Of a DNA stretch of 64,000 nt, positions 9,616-18,590 are shown piece after piece. Position 1 is the stretch's first letter; every line of letters starts with the position of its first letter. The stretch covers positions 5,500,360-5,564,359 of the forward strand of contig NZ_KI421511.1 of assembly GCF_000473265.1 (NCBI RefSeq), given 5' to 3'. The notes beneath the pieces are model-generated. The model did not search any database, was not told the DNA's origin, and worked only from the letters and a program-made list of their open reading frames with translations. The translations under genes were made by a program, and so were the position numbers. This DNA comes from Amycolatopsis thermoflava N1165 (GTDB lineage: Bacteria > Actinomycetota > Actinomycetes > Mycobacteriales > Pseudonocardiaceae).

Positions 9616-10110
9616 CTACGCCGACTTGGGAACGCCTCCGAGGCGTAACCGCAGTGCGAGCTCGGCACACCGTTCGGCCGGGACGCCCGAACGGAAGTGC
9701 TGCAGCAAGGACTTCCCCTGCCAGCGCCGCCCGAGGTCGTCCGGGCGCACGCCCTTGAGGTGCAGCTCCCACACGCTGTCGTCGAACGGGCTGATCCCGC
9801 TCGCCCACCACTCGCGGGCCGTGTCCAGCCTGCCACCGACCAGGACGACCCAGTTCTCCGCCGCGATCCGCAGCACGTCACCCGGAACCGCGGCCCCGCC
9901 CAGGAACTCCGCCAACGCCGACTCGAAGCGCTCGACGCCGGCCGCACGGCTCCCCTGCCGAGTGGGCCGGCGCGAGTCACGCCGCCGCGGCCGGAGGCGG
10001 TTCGCCTCCGCGCGCCACTGCGCGGCCACCGCTTCTTCCTCGGAAGCCGCCTTCTCGGCCCTCAGCTCCGCAAGCCACCGCATCCGCAGAACATCCGCGT
10101 CATCCGTCAT
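9616..10110 (-). CDS. Hypothetical protein, 164 aa
   Basis: A soluble protein I do not recognise. The first 60 residues are rich in Ala, Glu and Arg (likely a long helix), and the rest is a compact domain with AENWVVLVGGRLDTAREWWASGISPFDDSVWELHL and GVRPDDLGRRWQGKSLLQHFRSGVPAERCAELALRLRLGG. Codon use fits the host. It converges on the ABM gene. No membrane segment or metal motif is visible. Confidence 0.7.
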   Translation of the reverse strand: MTDDADVLRMRWLAELRAEKAASEEEAVAAQWRAEANRLRPRRRDSRRPTRQGSRAAGVERFESALAEFLGGAAVPGDVLRIAAENWVVLVGGRLDTAREWWASGISPFDDSVWELHLKGVRPDDLGRRWQGKSLLQHFRSGVPAERCAELALRLRLGGVPKSA

Positions 10111-10168
10111 CTCGCCCCCTGTCGGCCGGCGAGTTCATCGTCGCAGGGGGTACCGACAAAATCGGGCG

Positions 10169-10729
10169 CTAGGCGCGCAGGCCGTCGGCGATGATCTTCG
10201 CCAGTGGGCGGCCCGCCGGGGCCTGGCGCTGGATCGCGAGGTAGCCCGCGAGCAGCGCGGTCAGGTCGCCGGGCTCGACGTCCGCCCGGACGGCGCCCGC
10301 AGCCTGCGCCCGGCGCAGCAGGTCGGCGAACGCGGCGCGGAACTCGGCGCGTTCGTCCGACGCGGCCTTGAACGGCAGCCCGGTGCTCGCCTCCAGCGCG
10401 TCGCACAGGGCCTTGTTCAGCAGCGCCTGCTCGGCCACCACGTCGAAGAACTCGAAGAACGCCGCACCGGGGTCGGCCGCTTCGAGCCGCTCCCGCGCCT
10501 GCCCGGCCAGCCACTCGATCCGGTCCAGCACGACGGCCTCGAACAGCATTTCCTTGCTGGGGAAGTGCCGGTACACCGTGCCGGCGCCGACCCCCGCCCG
10601 CCGGGCGATCTCGTCCAGCGGCACCGACGGGCCCTCGTCCGCGAACGCCTCGTGCGCCGCCGCCAGGACACGGGCGCGGTTGCGGCGCGCGTCGGCGCGC
10701 AGTCCGGTGCGGCTCGCGGGGGTCGTCAT
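10169..10729 (-). CDS. TetR family transcriptional regulator
   Basis: A 186-aa TetR repressor: N-terminal helix-turn-helix with VPLDEIARRAGVGAGTVYRHFPSKEMLFEAVV at about residues 36-67, then an all-helical ligand domain beginning DRIEWLAGQARERL. The C-terminal half resembles the SbtR-like group with LLRRAQAAGAVRADVEPGDL. Its own stop is followed by the hypothetical gene at 10110 and its start is 11 bp from the stop of the YdjM-like gene in the same direction, so the two may form an operon. Target unknown. Confidence 0.88.
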   Translation of the reverse strand: MTTPASRTGLRADARRNRARVLAAAHEAFADEGPSVPLDEIARRAGVGAGTVYRHFPSKEMLFEAVVLDRIEWLAGQARERLEAADPGAAFFEFFDVVAEQALLNKALCDALEASTGLPFKAASDERAEFRAAFADLLRRAQAAGAVRADVEPGDLTALLAGYLAIQRQAPAGRPLAKIIADGLRA

Positions 10730-10740
10730 CGTGTCCGATT

Positions 10741-11508
10741 CTAGCCGCCCGCCGTCACCGCCGGTTCCGCGAACAACCCGACCAGACCGGGCCACGCGCC
10801 GGGCACCAGCAGCACCGCCAGCACCGTGAACACCGGCACGACCAGGAACTTCTCCACGCCCTTCCCGGTGCGGAACCGCAGGAACGACGGCGGCCGCAGC
10901 TCGTACCAGGTCTCCCCGGCGATCGGCACCGGGAACAGGAACGGGCAGCCCGACTCGGTCAGCGCGTCGCCGAGGCAGTGCACGAAACAGCCGGCCGCGA
11001 CCGCGATCCCCAGCCAGCCGGTGAGCTGCGACAACTCCGCCGCGGCGCTGGCCGTCAGCGCCCACCACACGACCCCGCCGCCGGCGACCAGCAGCAGCCA
11101 GTCCCCCAGCGCGTCCGCGGCGAGCAGCAACGCGAACAACACCACCCCGGCCACGACGTACCAGCCGCCTGCCCGGGTGCCGTACGTCGTCGCCACGCCG
11201 AGACCGATCGCGAACAGCAGCGTGTGCGACAGGTGCCGGTGGCTGCCCCGGCCCCGCTCGTCGCGCGGGCCCTTCGTGACCTTGTACAGCGCCGCCGAGG
11301 TGTGCCGGAGCAGCCAGCACACCAGGCCGGTGATCGGCCCGAGCAGCTTCGATGCGCGGGCGTGCGGGTGGTCGAGGTCCGGCAACAGCGCGAAACCCGC
11401 GGTCGTCGCGGCGAAGGCCAGCGCCTGGTGCACGGAGCCGGCGCCGATGGCCGGGGCGAGCGCGAGACCGGCGCACCAGCCGGTGAGCGCGTGGGTGGAG
11501 CCCATCAT
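10741..11508 (-). CDS. YdjM-like membrane-bound metal-dependent hydrolase
   Basis: Polytopic membrane protein of 255 aa of the YdjM/LexA-binding-associated hydrolase family (DUF457). It begins MMGSTHALTGWCAG, with the family's conserved THAL motif, followed by LLPDLDHPHARASKLLGP and RGRGSHRHLSHTLLF, where clustered Asp and His residues are likely metal ligands, then several hydrophobic stretches and CLGDALTESGCPFLFPV. ATG at 11508 and 11505 are both possible starts. The next gene is divergent. The substrate is not known for the family. Confidence 0.82.
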   Translation of the reverse strand: MMGSTHALTGWCAGLALAPAIGAGSVHQALAFAATTAGFALLPDLDHPHARASKLLGPITGLVCWLLRHTSAALYKVTKGPRDERGRGSHRHLSHTLLFAIGLGVATTYGTRAGGWYVVAGVVLFALLLAADALGDWLLLVAGGGVVWWALTASAAAELSQLTGWLGIAVAAGCFVHCLGDALTESGCPFLFPVPIAGETWYELRPPSFLRFRTGKGVEKFLVVPVFTVLAVLLVPGAWPGLVGLFAEPAVTAGG

Positions 11509-11556
11509 GAAGAAGATCTTGGCAAGATGGACACCGACCGACGCGAAGGGACGCGC

Positions 11557-11955
11557 ATGACCAGGACCACCGAGGCGCCCAGCGACGAGCTGCGGGCGTT
11601 CTGGGCCGAGCGGCACCTGTGCATGCTCACGACGCTGCGTCCGGACGGGAAACCGCACGTCGTGCCGGTCGGGGTCACCGTGGACCAGGACTTCACCACG
11701 GCACGGGTGATCTGCCGCCGCGGCAGCGTCAAGGCGCGCAACGTCCGGCTCGGCGAACCCGCGCGTGTCGTGGTGAGCCAGGTGGACGGTCGCCGCTGGT
11801 CGAGTTTGGAGGGATCGGCGGTGGTCCGCGAGGATCCGGAGTCGGTGGCGGACGCGGAAAACCGTTACGCCGTGCGGTACCACCGGCAGCCGACGCCCCA
11901 CCCGGAGCGGGTCGTGATCGAGATCAGCCTCGACCGCAGACTCGGCATGAGGTAA
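11557..11955 (+). CDS. Pyridoxamine 5'-phosphate oxidase-like / F420-dependent oxidoreductase
   Basis: A 132-aa split-barrel flavin- or F420-binding protein. The section RHLCMLTTLRPDGKPHVVPVGVTVD and VKARNVRLGEPARVVVSQVDG follow the pattern of the Rv-type PPOX family in actinobacteria that bind F420 or FMN. The start is ATG at 11557 with GAAGGG upstream. It is divergent from the YdjM-like gene with 48 bp between starts. The cofactor cannot be decided by eye. Confidence 0.82.
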   Translation: MTRTTEAPSDELRAFWAERHLCMLTTLRPDGKPHVVPVGVTVDQDFTTARVICRRGSVKARNVRLGEPARVVVSQVDGRRWSSLEGSAVVREDPESVADAENRYAVRYHRQPTPHPERVVIEISLDRRLGMR

Positions 11956-12008
11956 AGCACACCGTTGGCGGGTTGCGGACAAACGGGAAGATAAGGCAGT
12001 AATTCAGA

Positions 12009-12554
12009 GTGCGGACCGCGAAGACCCTCAAGATCGACAGTCCGTTCGCGGGCGGCACGACGTGGGACGTCGTCGACCGGACCGTGATCGGCGCGCTGGC
12101 GCCGTCGATGATCAGCACCCTGCGCCGGGGGTCCGAGGACTTCCTGTGGTTCGCCGAGCGCCGCATCGCCGGTCACCAGCTGGGCCGCCCCGGCCGCTGG
12201 GACCACCCGGTGGAGCGGGAGCTGCTCGGGTGGCGCTCGCGGCTCGCGTTCGAACTGGACCCGCCGGTCGTGATCCCGGAGATCGACCTCAAGCTGTCGC
12301 ACTGGGTCCGCAACACGCACGAGGAGTTCCTGCGGCGGCTGCCGGAGACCGGCGGGATGGTGCAGCTGGAGAGCGTCCGGGACGTGGACGCGTGGCTGCA
12401 CACCCTCATCGACCACTACAAGGCCGTGAAGGCCGCCGGCGAGGAGCAACTGGACCCGGACGCGCGTGCGACGTTGATGGCGTGGTTCCGGAACACGTTC
12501 TTCAAGATCCGCCGCGCGGCGGATCGCGTCGGGCTGACCCGGGTGCGTCCCTGA
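12009..12554 (+). CDS. Hypothetical protein, 181 aa
   Basis: An unrecognised soluble protein starting at GTG 12009, 54 bp after the PPOX-like gene and possibly transcribed with it. It is rich in Trp, Arg and acidic residues (VVDRTVIGALAPSMISTLRRG, VIPEIDLKLSHWVRNTHEEFLRRL, DVDAWLHTLIDHYKAVK) and is predicted to be mostly helical. It has no signal peptide or membrane segment. It converges with the MBL hydrolase gene 4 bp away. Confidence 0.65.
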   Translation: MRTAKTLKIDSPFAGGTTWDVVDRTVIGALAPSMISTLRRGSEDFLWFAERRIAGHQLGRPGRWDHPVERELLGWRSRLAFELDPPVVIPEIDLKLSHWVRNTHEEFLRRLPETGGMVQLESVRDVDAWLHTLIDHYKAVKAAGEEQLDPDARATLMAWFRNTFFKIRRAADRVGLTRVRP

Positions 12555-12558
12555 CGCG

Positions 12559-13638
12559 CTACCCGATGGGCTGCCACCACGGGTCGACCGGCTTCGGGGC
12601 GTCCACGTCGATCCGCTCGCCCGGGCGCGGGACCGCCAGCGCCACCTCGTGGGCCTTCGCTTCCCGCCAGACCCGCTCCGCCGGCTCGGCCCAGCCGTGC
12701 ATCGCCAGGCGGAACGTGCCCCAGTGCACCGGGATCAGCAGCCCGCCGCGGACGTCGAGGTGCGCGGCGACCCCCTCCTCGGGCGTCATGTGGATGTCCG
12801 GCCACGCCGGGTGGTACGCGCCGATCTGCACGATCGCGGCGTCGAACGGCCCGTACTTCTCGCCGATCGTGCGGTAGCCGTCGAAGTAGCCGGAGTCCGC
12901 CGTGTAGAACACCTTCCGCCCGGAGCGCGCCACGATCCACGACGCCCACAGCGTGTTGTTCCGCGTGAAGGCCCGCCCGGAGAAGTGCTGGGCCGCCGCC
13001 GCGGTCACGTCCACCCCGCCGACCGAGACCGTCTCGTCCCAGTCCAGCTCGATGATCCGCTCCGCCGGGATCCGCCACCGCCGCAGGTGCGCGCCCACCC
13101 CGAGCGGCACCACGAACGGCGCGCGCTGCGTCTTGGCCAGCCGCACCACCGTCGGCCGGTCCAGGTGGTCGTAGTGGTCGTGCGACACGATGATCACGTC
13201 CAGGTCCGGCAGCTCGGACAGCTGGTGCGGCGGCCGGTGCATCCGCTTCGGGCCGACGAACCGGGACGGCGACACCCGCTCGCCCCACACCGGGTCCACC
13301 AGCACCTTCCGGCCGTCGATCTCGATCAGCGACGACGCGTGGCCGTACCAGGTGATGTGCAGCCCCTCGTCGGCAGGCGCGGCAGGCGGCACCAGCGGCA
13401 CCGGACCGGTCGGCTTGCGCTGCTGCTTGCCGAACACCATCTCGCCGACCAGGTCGCGTGCCCTGGCCGGCTGCACGAGCGGCGGCGCGAGGTTGCGGAA
13501 CCGGCCGTCGTGGAACTGCGGGGAGCGCCGCATGCGCTCGGGGTCGGGCCGCCCGCCGAACGCGACCGGGATCTCCCACAGGGCCGCCACCGCCGTGCCG
13601 AGCAGCGCGGGCAGGGCCCACCGCAACGTCTTCGCCAT
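12559..13638 (-). CDS. MBL-fold hydrolase, UlaG/NAPE-PLD-like
   Basis: Zinc-dependent metallo-beta-lactamase-fold hydrolase of 359 aa. An N-terminal hydrophobic segment (residues 5-22) may anchor it. The catalytic motif SHDHYDHLD appears near residue 150, with further ligands in TADSGYFDGY near residue 247 and VHWGTFRLAMHGW near residue 307. WYGHASSLIEIDGRKVLVDPVWGERVSP at residues 97-124 is typical of the branch that contains phospholipase-D-like NAPE-PLD and UlaG lactonases. The actual substrate is open. Confidence 0.87.
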   Translation of the reverse strand: MAKTLRWALPALLGTAVAALWEIPVAFGGRPDPERMRRSPQFHDGRFRNLAPPLVQPARARDLVGEMVFGKQQRKPTGPVPLVPPAAPADEGLHITWYGHASSLIEIDGRKVLVDPVWGERVSPSRFVGPKRMHRPPHQLSELPDLDVIIVSHDHYDHLDRPTVVRLAKTQRAPFVVPLGVGAHLRRWRIPAERIIELDWDETVSVGGVDVTAAAAQHFSGRAFTRNNTLWASWIVARSGRKVFYTADSGYFDGYRTIGEKYGPFDAAIVQIGAYHPAWPDIHMTPEEGVAAHLDVRGGLLIPVHWGTFRLAMHGWAEPAERVWREAKAHEVALAVPRPGERIDVDAPKPVDPWWQPIG

Positions 13639-13648
13639 GTCCGGACAA

Positions 13649-14956
13649 CTACGGGCGGCTCCCGGATGTTCCCAGCGGCGCGAGCGGCCCGGACGGGTCG
13701 GCAGGCGACAGGCAACTGCTCAGCGGCGCGGTCAGCGAGCACAGCGCGGGCCCCTGGACCAGGCGGTACGACGGCCCGACCCCGCCGCGCGCGATCACGT
13801 CCCGGTACGCCGCGACGCCGTCGGTCGGCCTGCGGGCCAGCTCGGGGTCGCCGAGAGCGTCCACTTCGTACAGTCCGAAGCGCGGCCGGTAGCTGCCCCA
13901 CTCGTAGTTGTCGGTGATGCTCCAGTGGTTGTAGCCGATGACGTCCATGCCGTCGGCCTTCGCGCGCTGCACCCAGAACAGCGTGTCCTGGATCGACGCG
14001 GCGCGGGTGTAGCCGTCCTCGCGCGGGTTCCCGTTGTCGGTGGGCAGGCCGTTCTCCACGATGTAGAGCGGCAGGTCCGGGTAGCGCTCGTGGTAGTAGC
14101 GCAGCGCGTAGTAGATGCCCTCCGGCTGCGGCTTCACCTTCCAGAACTGCTCGAACGCCGCGTAGATCGCGGTCAGGTTGGTCAGGCTGATGCCGTAGTA
14201 GTAGTCCAGCCCGACGAAGTCCACCTTGTCCTTGATCCGGTCCATCACGACCAGGTCGGTCAGCGGGTTGAAGCCGGCGTAGAAGGCCTGGTTGCTGGTC
14301 ACCTTCGCGCCCGGGTCGAGCCGGTGGATCTCGTCGTACGCACGGCGGTGGGCCTGCACCACGTTGGCCTGCCAGGCGGGCACCTGGAACGGGTTGACGG
14401 CGCCGATCCGCAGCTCCTGGGTGAGGAACGCGACCGGCTCGTTGAACGTCACCCACAGCACGTCGTCGTAGCGCTCCGCGATGCGCGTGGTGAAGGCGAG
14501 GAAGTCGTCGACGGTCTTGGCGCTGGTGAACCCGCCCTGGTCGGCCACCCACCCCGGGTACACCCAGTGGCTCAGCGTGATCATCGGGGTCATGCCGGCG
14601 GCGCGGACGTGCCGCACCACGTCGTCGTAGTAGGCCAGCTCGGCCTCGTCCCACACGCCGGGCGCGGGCTGCACGCGAGCCCATTCGACGCTGAACCGGA
14701 ACGTGTTGACGCCGAGGTCCTGCGCCAGCCGGATGTCCTCGGCGTAGCGGTGGCGGAAGTCGGTCGCGTTGGCGTACGGGTCGACACCGCCCTTGGCCAC
14801 GTACCGCGACCAGTTGCTGTCCGGGGCGCTGCCCTCGGACTGGAAGCCCGCGGTGGCGACTCCCCAGTAGAACTTGTTCTCGGCGGAGGCCGGTGTCACG
14901 GGGACCATCGCAACACAGAACAGGACGACGAGCGCGATCCGGACCAGGCGCGACAT
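13649..14956 (-). CDS. Secreted glycoside hydrolase family 1 protein (beta-glucosidase-like)
   Basis: A 435-aa GH1 enzyme for beta-linked glycosides, exported: residues 1-25 are a signal peptide ending PASA. The acid/base glutamate is E173 in TFNEP and the nucleophile is E301 in IVENG, both conserved, along with FRFSVEW near residue 87 and GYNHWSITDNYEW near residue 343. It is short for GH1 and ends in an unstructured Pro/Ser tail, and secretion is uncommon for this family. It ends 10 bp before the MBL hydrolase start and may be co-transcribed with it. Confidence 0.9.
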   Translation of the reverse strand: MSRLVRIALVVLFCVAMVPVTPASAENKFYWGVATAGFQSEGSAPDSNWSRYVAKGGVDPYANATDFRHRYAEDIRLAQDLGVNTFRFSVEWARVQPAPGVWDEAELAYYDDVVRHVRAAGMTPMITLSHWVYPGWVADQGGFTSAKTVDDFLAFTTRIAERYDDVLWVTFNEPVAFLTQELRIGAVNPFQVPAWQANVVQAHRRAYDEIHRLDPGAKVTSNQAFYAGFNPLTDLVVMDRIKDKVDFVGLDYYYGISLTNLTAIYAAFEQFWKVKPQPEGIYYALRYYHERYPDLPLYIVENGLPTDNGNPREDGYTRAASIQDTLFWVQRAKADGMDVIGYNHWSITDNYEWGSYRPRFGLYEVDALGDPELARRPTDGVAAYRDVIARGGVGPSYRLVQGPALCSLTAPLSSCLSPADPSGPLAPLGTSGSRP

Positions 14957-14996
14957 GTGAAAGAAATTTACGTTTACGGCGCCGGGCCGTCAACGA

Positions 14997-15320
14997 TCAA
15001 CCGGCCCTGGTCTCCTTGACCAGCCACTCGAGGTACTCCGCGCTGCCGCCCTCGATGGGCGTCGCGATGATCTCCGGAACCTCGTAGTTGTGCTGCTCCT
15101 TGATCAGCTCGACCAGCGGCGCCACCCGGTCCGCCGCGGTCTTGATCTCCACCCGCCACTCGGGATCGGCGTGCACCTCGCCGTCCCACCGGTAGACGCT
15201 CAGGATGGGTCCGACGATCTGGGCGCACGCGCCCAGCCGCGCCTCGACGGCCTGCGCCGCCAGCTCCCGGGCCGTGGACTCGCTGTCGGTGGTGGACGAC
15301 ACGATCACGTGTTCGCGCAT
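14997..15320 (-). CDS. cutA: Divalent-cation tolerance protein CutA
   Basis: A 107-aa trimeric CutA1 protein linked to copper or other divalent cation tolerance. It shows HVIVSSTTDSESTARELA at the start, ACAQIVGPILSVYRWDGEVHADPEWRVEIKT in the middle and YEVPEIIATPIEGGSAEYLEWL at the end, the full family pattern. I chose ATG at 15320; a longer frame exists upstream but adds no family-like sequence. It faces the same way as the SRPBCC gene upstream (28-bp gap). Confidence 0.93.
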   Translation of the reverse strand: MREHVIVSSTTDSESTARELAAQAVEARLGACAQIVGPILSVYRWDGEVHADPEWRVEIKTAADRVAPLVELIKEQHNYEVPEIIATPIEGGSAEYLEWLVKETRAG

Positions 15321-15348
15321 GTGCCCGATTAGAGCACTGCGCCCGGGC

Positions 15349-15711
15349 TCAGACCCAGCCCGCCTGCTGGTCCTCACGCTGCTCGTCCGCGTCGGCGCTC
15401 GCCTTGTGGGTCAGCGCGGCGACGGCCTGCTCCATCTCCGAACGCACCTGCGCGGAATCGGTGCGCCGGGTGTGCACGGTCATCGCGATCTCGCACTGTG
15501 CGGGACCGCGCTCGATCACCCGCAACTCCCCGCAGTCGTCACCGCCGCTCTCCGTGCCCCACGCCAGTTGTCTGCTCGCCGCGTCCGCGCGTAACCAGCC
15601 TTCGGCCAGGTCCTGCGGCAGGAACCGGGGCAGGTTGGGTGCGTCGGAGATGAACGCGAACGCTTCGTCGGCGGGCAGGTCGGCGGTCGCGGTGTAATTG
15701 AACGTCTCCAT
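15349..15711 (-). CDS. SRPBCC (START-like) family protein
   Basis: A 120-aa helix-grip protein: METFNYTATADLPADEAFAFISDAPNLPRFLP at the start is the standard polyketide-cyclase/SRPBCC opening, followed by a beta-rich core and a C-terminal long helix (VRSEMEQAVAALTHKASADADEQ). The family binds hydrophobic ligands; the ligand here is unknown. It is divergent from the Ppx/GppA gene with 52 bp between starts and probably shares an operon with cutA. Confidence 0.78.
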   Translation of the reverse strand: METFNYTATADLPADEAFAFISDAPNLPRFLPQDLAEGWLRADAASRQLAWGTESGGDDCGELRVIERGPAQCEIAMTVHTRRTDSAQVRSEMEQAVAALTHKASADADEQREDQQAGWV

Positions 15712-15763
15712 GAGATCGGAGGTATCCGTGTGGCGCAGGGCTAAACGGGGTACCTAGGCCCTT

Positions 15764-16792
15764 ATGCGACTTGGCGTGCTGGACATCGGATCGAACTCCG
15801 CGCAGCTCCAGATCGTGGATGCCCACCCGGGCGCACCGCCATTGCCGGCACTGGCTGTGAAAGAGCCCACACGCCTCGCCGAGCAGATCGACGAGCACGG
15901 CGCGATCGCGGAGGAGGGCGTCTGCCGGGCGGTGGACGCGGTCGAGTCCGCCCTCACCGCGGCCCGCCTGCACCGCGTCGAGCAGCTGTTCCTGTTCGCG
16001 ACCTCAGCGATCCGGGACGCGACCAACCGGGACGAGATCATCAACCGGATCGAGGAGCGCACCGGCGTGCGGCCGCAGTTCCTCACCGGCGAGGACGAGG
16101 CCCGGCTGACCTACGCCGCCGCGCACCGCTGGTACGGCTGGTCCGCCGGCCGCCTGCTGCTGCTCGACATCGGCGGCGGCTCGCTGGAGATCGCGCTCGG
16201 CCGCGACGCCGAACCGCAGCTCACGCTGTCCCTGCCGCTCGGCGCGGGCAGGCTGACGCGGATGTTCCTGCCGGACGACCCGCCGTCGGTCAAGCAGGTC
16301 AAGGCCATGCGGCGGCACGTGCGGGACATGCTGCGCGAGGTCGCGGACCGGCTCAGATGGGAGGGCGTGCCCGCCCGCGCCGTCGCCACGTCGAAGACGT
16401 TCAAGCAGCTCGCCCGGCTGGCCGGGGCGCCACCGCAGCGGCGCGGCCCGTTCGTGCGGCGCACCCTCACCGTCGACGCGCTCAACGCGTGGATCCCCCG
16501 GCTGGCCGAGATGAAGACGTCCGAACGGGCCCGCCTGCGCGGGGTGTCCGCGCCGCGCGCGCGGCAGATCCTGGCCGGCGCGATCGTCGCCAAGGCGACG
16601 ATGGACACGCTCGACATCCGCAAGGTCGACGTGTGCCCGTGGGCGTTGCGCGAGGGGATCATGCTGCACCACCTGCAAACCCTGCAGGTCTACGACGGTC
16701 TGCCGCTGCAGGCGATCAGCACCGCCGTGCCCGAGGTGTCGGGCCGCGGCGGTCCGGGTAAGTCACTGGTGGGACTGAGCCGAGGAGCGTGA
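15764..16792 (+). CDS. Ppx/GppA exopolyphosphatase-like phosphatase
   Basis: A 342-aa member of the ASKHA-fold exopolyphosphatase/guanosine pentaphosphate phosphatase family. Phosphate-binding loops are VLDIGSNSAQL at residues 5-15 and LLDIGGGSLEIALG near residue 131; FATSAIRDATN near residue 82 is the conserved connecting motif. It is the short form without the C-terminal HD domain, as in the Ppx1/Ppx2 pairs of mycobacteria. It is followed within 10 bp by a PoxB-like gene in the same direction. It may act on polyphosphate or pppGpp; only the family is certain. Confidence 0.88.
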   Translation: MRLGVLDIGSNSAQLQIVDAHPGAPPLPALAVKEPTRLAEQIDEHGAIAEEGVCRAVDAVESALTAARLHRVEQLFLFATSAIRDATNRDEIINRIEERTGVRPQFLTGEDEARLTYAAAHRWYGWSAGRLLLLDIGGGSLEIALGRDAEPQLTLSLPLGAGRLTRMFLPDDPPSVKQVKAMRRHVRDMLREVADRLRWEGVPARAVATSKTFKQLARLAGAPPQRRGPFVRRTLTVDALNAWIPRLAEMKTSERARLRGVSAPRARQILAGAIVAKATMDTLDIRKVDVCPWALREGIMLHHLQTLQVYDGLPLQAISTAVPEVSGRGGPGKSLVGLSRGA

Positions 16793-16802
16793 GGAGTCTT
16801 CC

Positions 16803-18590
16803 ATGTCGGAAACGGTCGGTGACCACCTGCTGAAGCGTCTGCGGGAGTGGGGCGTCGAGCAGGTTTTCGCCTACCCCGGCGACGGGATCAACGGCATCGT
16901 CGCCGCGTTCGGCAAGGCGGACAACGAACCTCGCTTCGTCCAGGCCCGTCACGAGGAGATGGCCGCGTTCGAGGCGGTGGGGTACGCCAAGTTCAGCGGG
17001 CACGTCGGGGTGTGCATGGCGACCTCGGGGCCGGGAGCCATCCACCTCCTCAACGGGTTGTACGACGCCAAGCTCGACCACGTGCCGGTGGTCGCGATCG
17101 TCGGGCAGACCGCGCGCAGCGCGATGGGCGGGTCCTACCAGCAGGAAGTGGACCTGCAGCCGCTGTTCAAGGACGTGGCCAGCGAGTACCTCGTCGAGGT
17201 CAACGTTGCCGAGCAGCTGCCGAACGCGCTCGACCGGGCCATCCGGACCGCGCTGGCCAAGCGCGCGCCGACGGCCGTGATCATCCCGAACGACCTGCAG
17301 GAAGAGCCGTACTCGCCGCCGAAGCACGCGTTCAAGCACGTGCCGTCCAGCCCGCCCGGCTTCCCGCACCCGGTGGTCATCCCGCCCGAGGACGAGCTGG
17401 GGCGCGCGGCGGACATCCTCAACGAAGGCGAGAAGGTCGCGATCCTGATCGGGCAGGGCGCGCGCAACGCCGCCGCCGAGGTCCGCGAGATCGCCGAGCT
17501 GACCGGCGCCGGCGTCGCGAAGGCGTTGCTGGGCAAGGACGTCCTGCCGGACGACCTGCCGTACGTGACCGGCTCGATCGGGCTGCTCGGCACGCGGCCG
17601 AGCTACGAGATGATGCAGGACTGCGACACGTTGCTGATCGTCGGCTCCAACTTCCCGTACAGCCAGTTCCTGCCCGAGTACGGCAAGGCGCGCGCGATCC
17701 AGATCGACATCGACGGCAGCATGATCGGCATGCGCTACCCGACCGAGGTGAACCTGGTCGGCGAGGCGAAGGGCACGCTGCGGGCGCTGCTGCCGATGGT
17801 GCGGCGCAAGGCGGACCGCGCCTGGCGGGAGAAGATCGAGAAGAACGTCGCGTCCTGGTGGGAGACCGTCGAACAGCAGGCGATGGTCGAGGCGGACCCG
17901 GTCAACCCGATGCGGGTCGTGCACGAGCTGTCGCAGCGGATCCCGGAGAACGCGATCGTCACCGCCGACTCCGGCTCGTCGACCAACTGGTACGCGCGGA
18001 ACCTGCGCATGCGCGGCCGGATGCGCGGCACGCTGTCCGGCACGCTGGCGACGATGGGGCCGGGCGTGCCGTACGCGATCGGCGCGAAGTTCGCCTGCCC
18101 GGACCGGCCGGTGATCGCGCTCGAAGGCGACGGTGCGATGCAGATGAACGGCATGGCCGAGCTGCTCACGATCCAGCGCTACCACCACCTGTGGGCCGAC
18201 CCGCGGCTCGTGGTGTGCGTGTTCCACAACAACGACCTCAACCAGGTCACGTGGGAGCTGCGGGCGATGGGCGGCGCGCCGAAGTTCGAGGAGTCGCAGT
18301 CGCTGCCGGAGTTCTCCTACGCCGAGTTCGCCCGGTCGCTCGGCTTCGAGGCGGTCGCGGTGGATTCGCCGGACCAGCTGGGCCCGGCGTGGGACCGGGT
18401 GCTGTCCGCGGACCGGCCCGCGCTGCTGGACGTGCGCTGCGACCCGGAGGTACCGCCGATCCCGCCGCACGCGACGTTCGAGCAGATCAAGAGCACGACC
18501 GAGGCGATGCTCAAGGGCGATCGCGACGCGTGGCACGTCCTCGTCGAGGGCCTGAAGACCAAGGCCCAGGAGTTGCTGCCGAACCGCTAG
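16803..18590 (+). CDS. Thiamine-pyrophosphate enzyme, pyruvate oxidase/dehydrogenase (PoxB) type
   Basis: A 595-aa ThDP enzyme with the three-domain plan of PoxB and acetolactate synthase: N-terminal PYR domain (AYPGDGINGIVAAF, conserved glutamate in ARHEEMAAFEAVGYAKFSG), central FAD-type domain, and C-terminal PP domain with the Mg-ThDP motif EGDGAMQMNGMAELLT near residue 441. The C-terminus KTKAQELLPNR is long enough to include the membrane-associating helix seen in PoxB. Likely decarboxylates pyruvate to acetate or acetyl phosphate. It may be transcribed with the upstream phosphatase. Confidence 0.87.
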   Translation: MSETVGDHLLKRLREWGVEQVFAYPGDGINGIVAAFGKADNEPRFVQARHEEMAAFEAVGYAKFSGHVGVCMATSGPGAIHLLNGLYDAKLDHVPVVAIVGQTARSAMGGSYQQEVDLQPLFKDVASEYLVEVNVAEQLPNALDRAIRTALAKRAPTAVIIPNDLQEEPYSPPKHAFKHVPSSPPGFPHPVVIPPEDELGRAADILNEGEKVAILIGQGARNAAAEVREIAELTGAGVAKALLGKDVLPDDLPYVTGSIGLLGTRPSYEMMQDCDTLLIVGSNFPYSQFLPEYGKARAIQIDIDGSMIGMRYPTEVNLVGEAKGTLRALLPMVRRKADRAWREKIEKNVASWWETVEQQAMVEADPVNPMRVVHELSQRIPENAIVTADSGSSTNWYARNLRMRGRMRGTLSGTLATMGPGVPYAIGAKFACPDRPVIALEGDGAMQMNGMAELLTIQRYHHLWADPRLVVCVFHNNDLNQVTWELRAMGGAPKFEESQSLPEFSYAEFARSLGFEAVAVDSPDQLGPAWDRVLSADRPALLDVRCDPEVPPIPPHATFEQIKSTTEAMLKGDRDAWHVLVEGLKTKAQELLPNR